From: CAYLLT01 sp964591605
GTDB lineage: Bacteria; Planctomycetota; Phycisphaerae; UBA1845; PWPN01
DNA: 7,969 nucleotides
NCBI GenBank assembly: GCA_964591605.1
Contig: CAZQEN010000347.1
Location: 1 to 7,969 of the forward strand
Direction of reading: 5' to 3'
Of the stretch, positions 6,312 through 7,969 are shown piece by piece. The position numbers and the translations under genes were made by a program. Under the pieces are notes generated by a model. It had not been told where the DNA came from, did no database searches, and worked only from the letters and a program-made list of their open reading frames with translations. Position 1 is the stretch's first letter; every line of letters starts with the position of its first letter.

Positions 6312-6422
6312 CATGACTTGGACTTCACATCGCGTCCCGCACCTCGAAAGCGATCCACTCGTTCCGCGCCCAGACGCCGATCGCCGCCCGCCGGTGCCGG
6401 GGCTGCGTAGTCAAGCGGTGTG

Positions 6423-6450
6423 TTGATTTGGCGCTGCACGCCGGTACGAT
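6423..6450 (+). promoter_or_regulatory. Possible promoter for the M20 peptidase gene
   Basis: TTGATT (6423-6428) and TACGAT (6445-6450) each match the sigma-70 consensus at 4 of 6 positions with a 16-bp spacer. Initiation near 6457 would leave a short leader carrying the ribosome binding site. This is a by-eye match only. Confidence 0.3.
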
Positions 6451-6463
6451 TCGGCAGACAAAC

Positions 6464-6468
6464 GGAGA
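6464..6468 (+). promoter_or_regulatory. Shine-Dalgarno GGAGA of the M20 peptidase
   Basis: GGAGA lies 7 nt before ATG 6476. It decides the start in favour of 6476 over a TTG at 6428 in the same frame, which would add 16 residues with no family similarity. It is one of the few convincing ribosome binding sites in this window. Confidence 0.75.
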
Positions 6469-6475
6469 ACAACAC

Positions 6476-7843
6476 ATGTCCACCGCCGATGCCATCCGCC
6501 ACTTCGATCAGCACAAGGACGCATTCCTGCAGGACCTGCTCACGTTTCTGCGGTTTCAGACGATCTCCGCCCAGTCGCAGCACGCGGGCGATCTGCGAAA
6601 CTGCGCCGAGTGGATCCGCGGGCAGCTTGCCTCGGCGGGGCTCGACGCGAAGATCGTCGAAACCGGCGGACATCCCGCCGTCGTCGCGGACACGGGCCCG
6701 GCCGCGTCGAACATCACGCTGCTCTTCTACGGGCATTACGACGTGCAGCCGATCGGCGACGAGAAACTCTGGCATTCTCCCGCCTTCGAGCCGACGATCC
6801 GCGACGGGGCGATCTTCGCCCGCGGCAGCGCCGACGACAAGGGCCAGGTCATGACGCACCTGGCGGCGATGCGGAGCTGGAAGGCCGCCGGCGCGCCCTG
6901 GCCCGTGCGGGTCAAGTTCCTGATCGAAGGGGAAGAGGAAATCGGGTCGAAACACCTCCCCGACTTCGTCCAGTCGCACCGCGACGAGCTCGCCTGCGAT
7001 TACGTCGTGCTCTCCGATACCAGCAAGCTCGACGCAGACACCCCCGCCCTGGCCTACGCCTCGCGCGGACTCGTGTATAAGGAGCTGCTGGTCCGCGGAC
7101 CCTCCAAGGACCTTCACAGCGGGCACTACGGCGGGGCGGTGGCCAACCCGGCGAACGTGCTGGCGGCCATCATCGCCGCCCTGCACGACGAGCACCGCCG
7201 CGTCGCCATCCCCGGCTTCTATGACGACGTCGCCGAGCTCTCCGACGAGGAGCGGCGGATGATGCGCGAGCACGGCATGTCCGACGCCGACCTGCTCGCG
7301 GCCACCGGCAGCCCGGCCCCGTCGGGAGAGGAGGGTTATACCACCGCCGAGCGTCGCTCCTCCCGCCCCACGCTCGATGTCAACGGCATCGTCGGCGGCT
7401 ACATCGGCGAGGGCGGCTCGACCATCGTCCCGTCGAAGGCCTCGGCCAAGGTGTCGATGCGGCTGGTGGCCCGCCAGGATCCGCAGAAGATCTCCGACTC
7501 ATTCGACCAGGCCGTGCGCCGGCTCTGCCCCCCCACCGTCCAGATCGAGATCCGCACCACTGGCTGCTGCGCTGCGTACATGGCCCCCACCGATTCCCCC
7601 GGCGTGCAGGCATCCCGGGCCGCCCTCGAGGCCGCGTACGGCAAGCCAGCCGTCCTGGTGCGGGAAGGCGGCACGCTGCCCATTCTCCCCATGTTCAAGC
7701 AGGTCCTGGGAGCGGACAGCCTGATGGTGGGGTTCGCTCACCCCGACTGCAATCTCCACAGCCCCAACGAGTTTTTCCATGTGGCCGATTTCGAGCGGGG
7801 GACGCGATGCATCCTGGACCTCATCGCCCGGCTCGCCCGATAA
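6476..7843 (+). CDS. M20 family metallo-dipeptidase
   Basis: A 455-residue cytosolic zinc peptidase of the M20/M25/M40 family, most like the dipeptidases related to carnosinase and cytosolic non-specific dipeptidase. The expected two-metal site is complete. GHYDVQP gives metal ligand His87 and catalytic-site Asp89. ADDKG gives bridging Asp120. EGEEEIGS gives the general base Glu154 and ligand Glu155. SDT gives Asp181, and HSPNE near the C terminus gives His428. The lid/dimerisation domain begins near 190 and contains LHSGHYGG with His214, typical of this subgroup. Length is normal for the family and there is no signal peptide, so it likely hydrolyses dipeptides or short peptides inside the cell. 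Annotators often call such proteins 'dipeptidase' or 'M20/M25/M40 hydrolase'; the exact substrate cannot be read. It has its own likely promoter and a good Shine-Dalgarno, so it is probably a single-gene unit. Confidence 0.93.
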   Translation: MSTADAIRHFDQHKDAFLQDLLTFLRFQTISAQSQHAGDLRNCAEWIRGQLASAGLDAKIVETGGHPAVVADTGPAASNITLLFYGHYDVQPIGDEKLWHSPAFEPTIRDGAIFARGSADDKGQVMTHLAAMRSWKAAGAPWPVRVKFLIEGEEEIGSKHLPDFVQSHRDELACDYVVLSDTSKLDADTPALAYASRGLVYKELLVRGPSKDLHSGHYGGAVANPANVLAAIIAALHDEHRRVAIPGFYDDVAELSDEERRMMREHGMSDADLLAATGSPAPSGEEGYTTAERRSSRPTLDVNGIVGGYIGEGGSTIVPSKASAKVSMRLVARQDPQKISDSFDQAVRRLCPPTVQIEIRTTGCCAAYMAPTDSPGVQASRAALEAAYGKPAVLVREGGTLPILPMFKQVLGADSLMVGFAHPDCNLHSPNEFFHVADFERGTRCILDLIARLAR

Positions 7844-7850
7844 TCGGGCG
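7834..7850 (+). other. Stem-loop around the M20 stop codon
   Basis: CGCCCGA (7834-7840) pairs with TCGGGCG (7844-7850), with the TAA stop codon forming the whole 3-nt loop. G-U pairs could extend the stem to about 10 bp. There is no following T-run, so it is not a canonical intrinsic terminator, although it may protect the 3' end of the message or slow the polymerase. Confidence 0.4.
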
Positions 7851-7902
7851 GGTTGCGCCCTGACAGAGCGATCGGCGGACTGACGCTTTTCCGACGGCTG
7901 CC

Positions 7903-7936
7903 GCGGGGGCACTGCTGATTTTGCCCTTGCCCCCGC
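7903..7936. terminator. Possible weak terminator or dyad after the M20 gene
   Basis: GCGGGGGCA (7903-7911) pairs perfectly with TGCCCCCGC (7928-7936) over a 16-nt loop. No U-tract follows on the plus strand. A second dyad, ATGCCG/CGGCAT (7937-7942 with 7958-7963), follows at once and contains ATATAAAA. TTGACG near 7954 could be the -35 of a gene beyond the window. No gene was seen in 7844-7969. Confidence 0.3.
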
Positions 7937-7969
7937 ATGCCGATATAAAAGGGTTGACGGCATCCGAGT

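Noticed and set aside
6308..6313. Consensus -35 TTGACA upstream of the M20 gene
   Set aside because: No -10-like hexamer lies at 15-19 bp and it is 160 bp from the start codon.
6059..7273. 404-residue open frame on the minus strand
   Set aside because: It is antisense to the M20 peptidase, whose metal ligands are all intact on the plus strand.
1..7969. CRISPR array, insertion sequence, toxin-antitoxin or defence operon
   Set aside because: No regularly spaced direct repeats, no transposase, nuclease, helicase or toxin-like motif was found in any plausible gene.

Overview
The window is G+C-rich DNA, probably from a planctomycete-like bacterium. This lineage call is inference. It rests on the mix of a DUF2961/GH172-type secreted protein, a secreted right-handed beta-helix protein, a short protein of the 'RLAANRRNAKKSTGPRTP...NALKHGL' family and intergenic palindromes. 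No ribosomal or other phylogenetic marker gene is present.

Layout, left to right. The 3' end of an unrecognised gene (1-482, +) runs into a compact nested inverted-repeat element (464-610). A small alpha/beta hydrolase (587-1237, +) follows, then a secreted DUF2961/GH172-like protein (1298-2950, +). These three could be co-transcribed (gaps of 104 and 60 bp). A secreted FN3-like plus parallel beta-helix protein (2994-4931, -) converges on the GH172-like gene with a 43-bp gap. A 423-bp non-coding stretch (4932-5354) holds a TATAAT box for the beta-helix gene, a hairpin and a pyrimidine-rich tract. Next is a 'KHGL' family hypothetical gene (5355-6311, +) whose middle and 3' part carry repeat-derived sequence, then an M20 family metallo-dipeptidase with a clear ribosome binding site (6476-7843, +). 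The last 126 bp hold only dyad symmetries.

Functionally, the two large secreted proteins fit extracellular carbohydrate breakdown, but their substrates cannot be read from the sequence and they are convergent, not one operon. The hydrolase and the M20 peptidase look like general catabolic or housekeeping enzymes.

The most unusual structure is the element at 464-610: outer imperfect terminal arms, a perfect 13-bp inner stem, and three small hairpins inside it, giving a cloverleaf-like fold. It supplies the stop codon of the upstream gene. A second hairpin, in the tail of the 'KHGL' gene (5952-5987), has arms closely resembling the inner stem of this element, so the two may belong to one dispersed family. 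I do not see a complete new defence or mobile system here.
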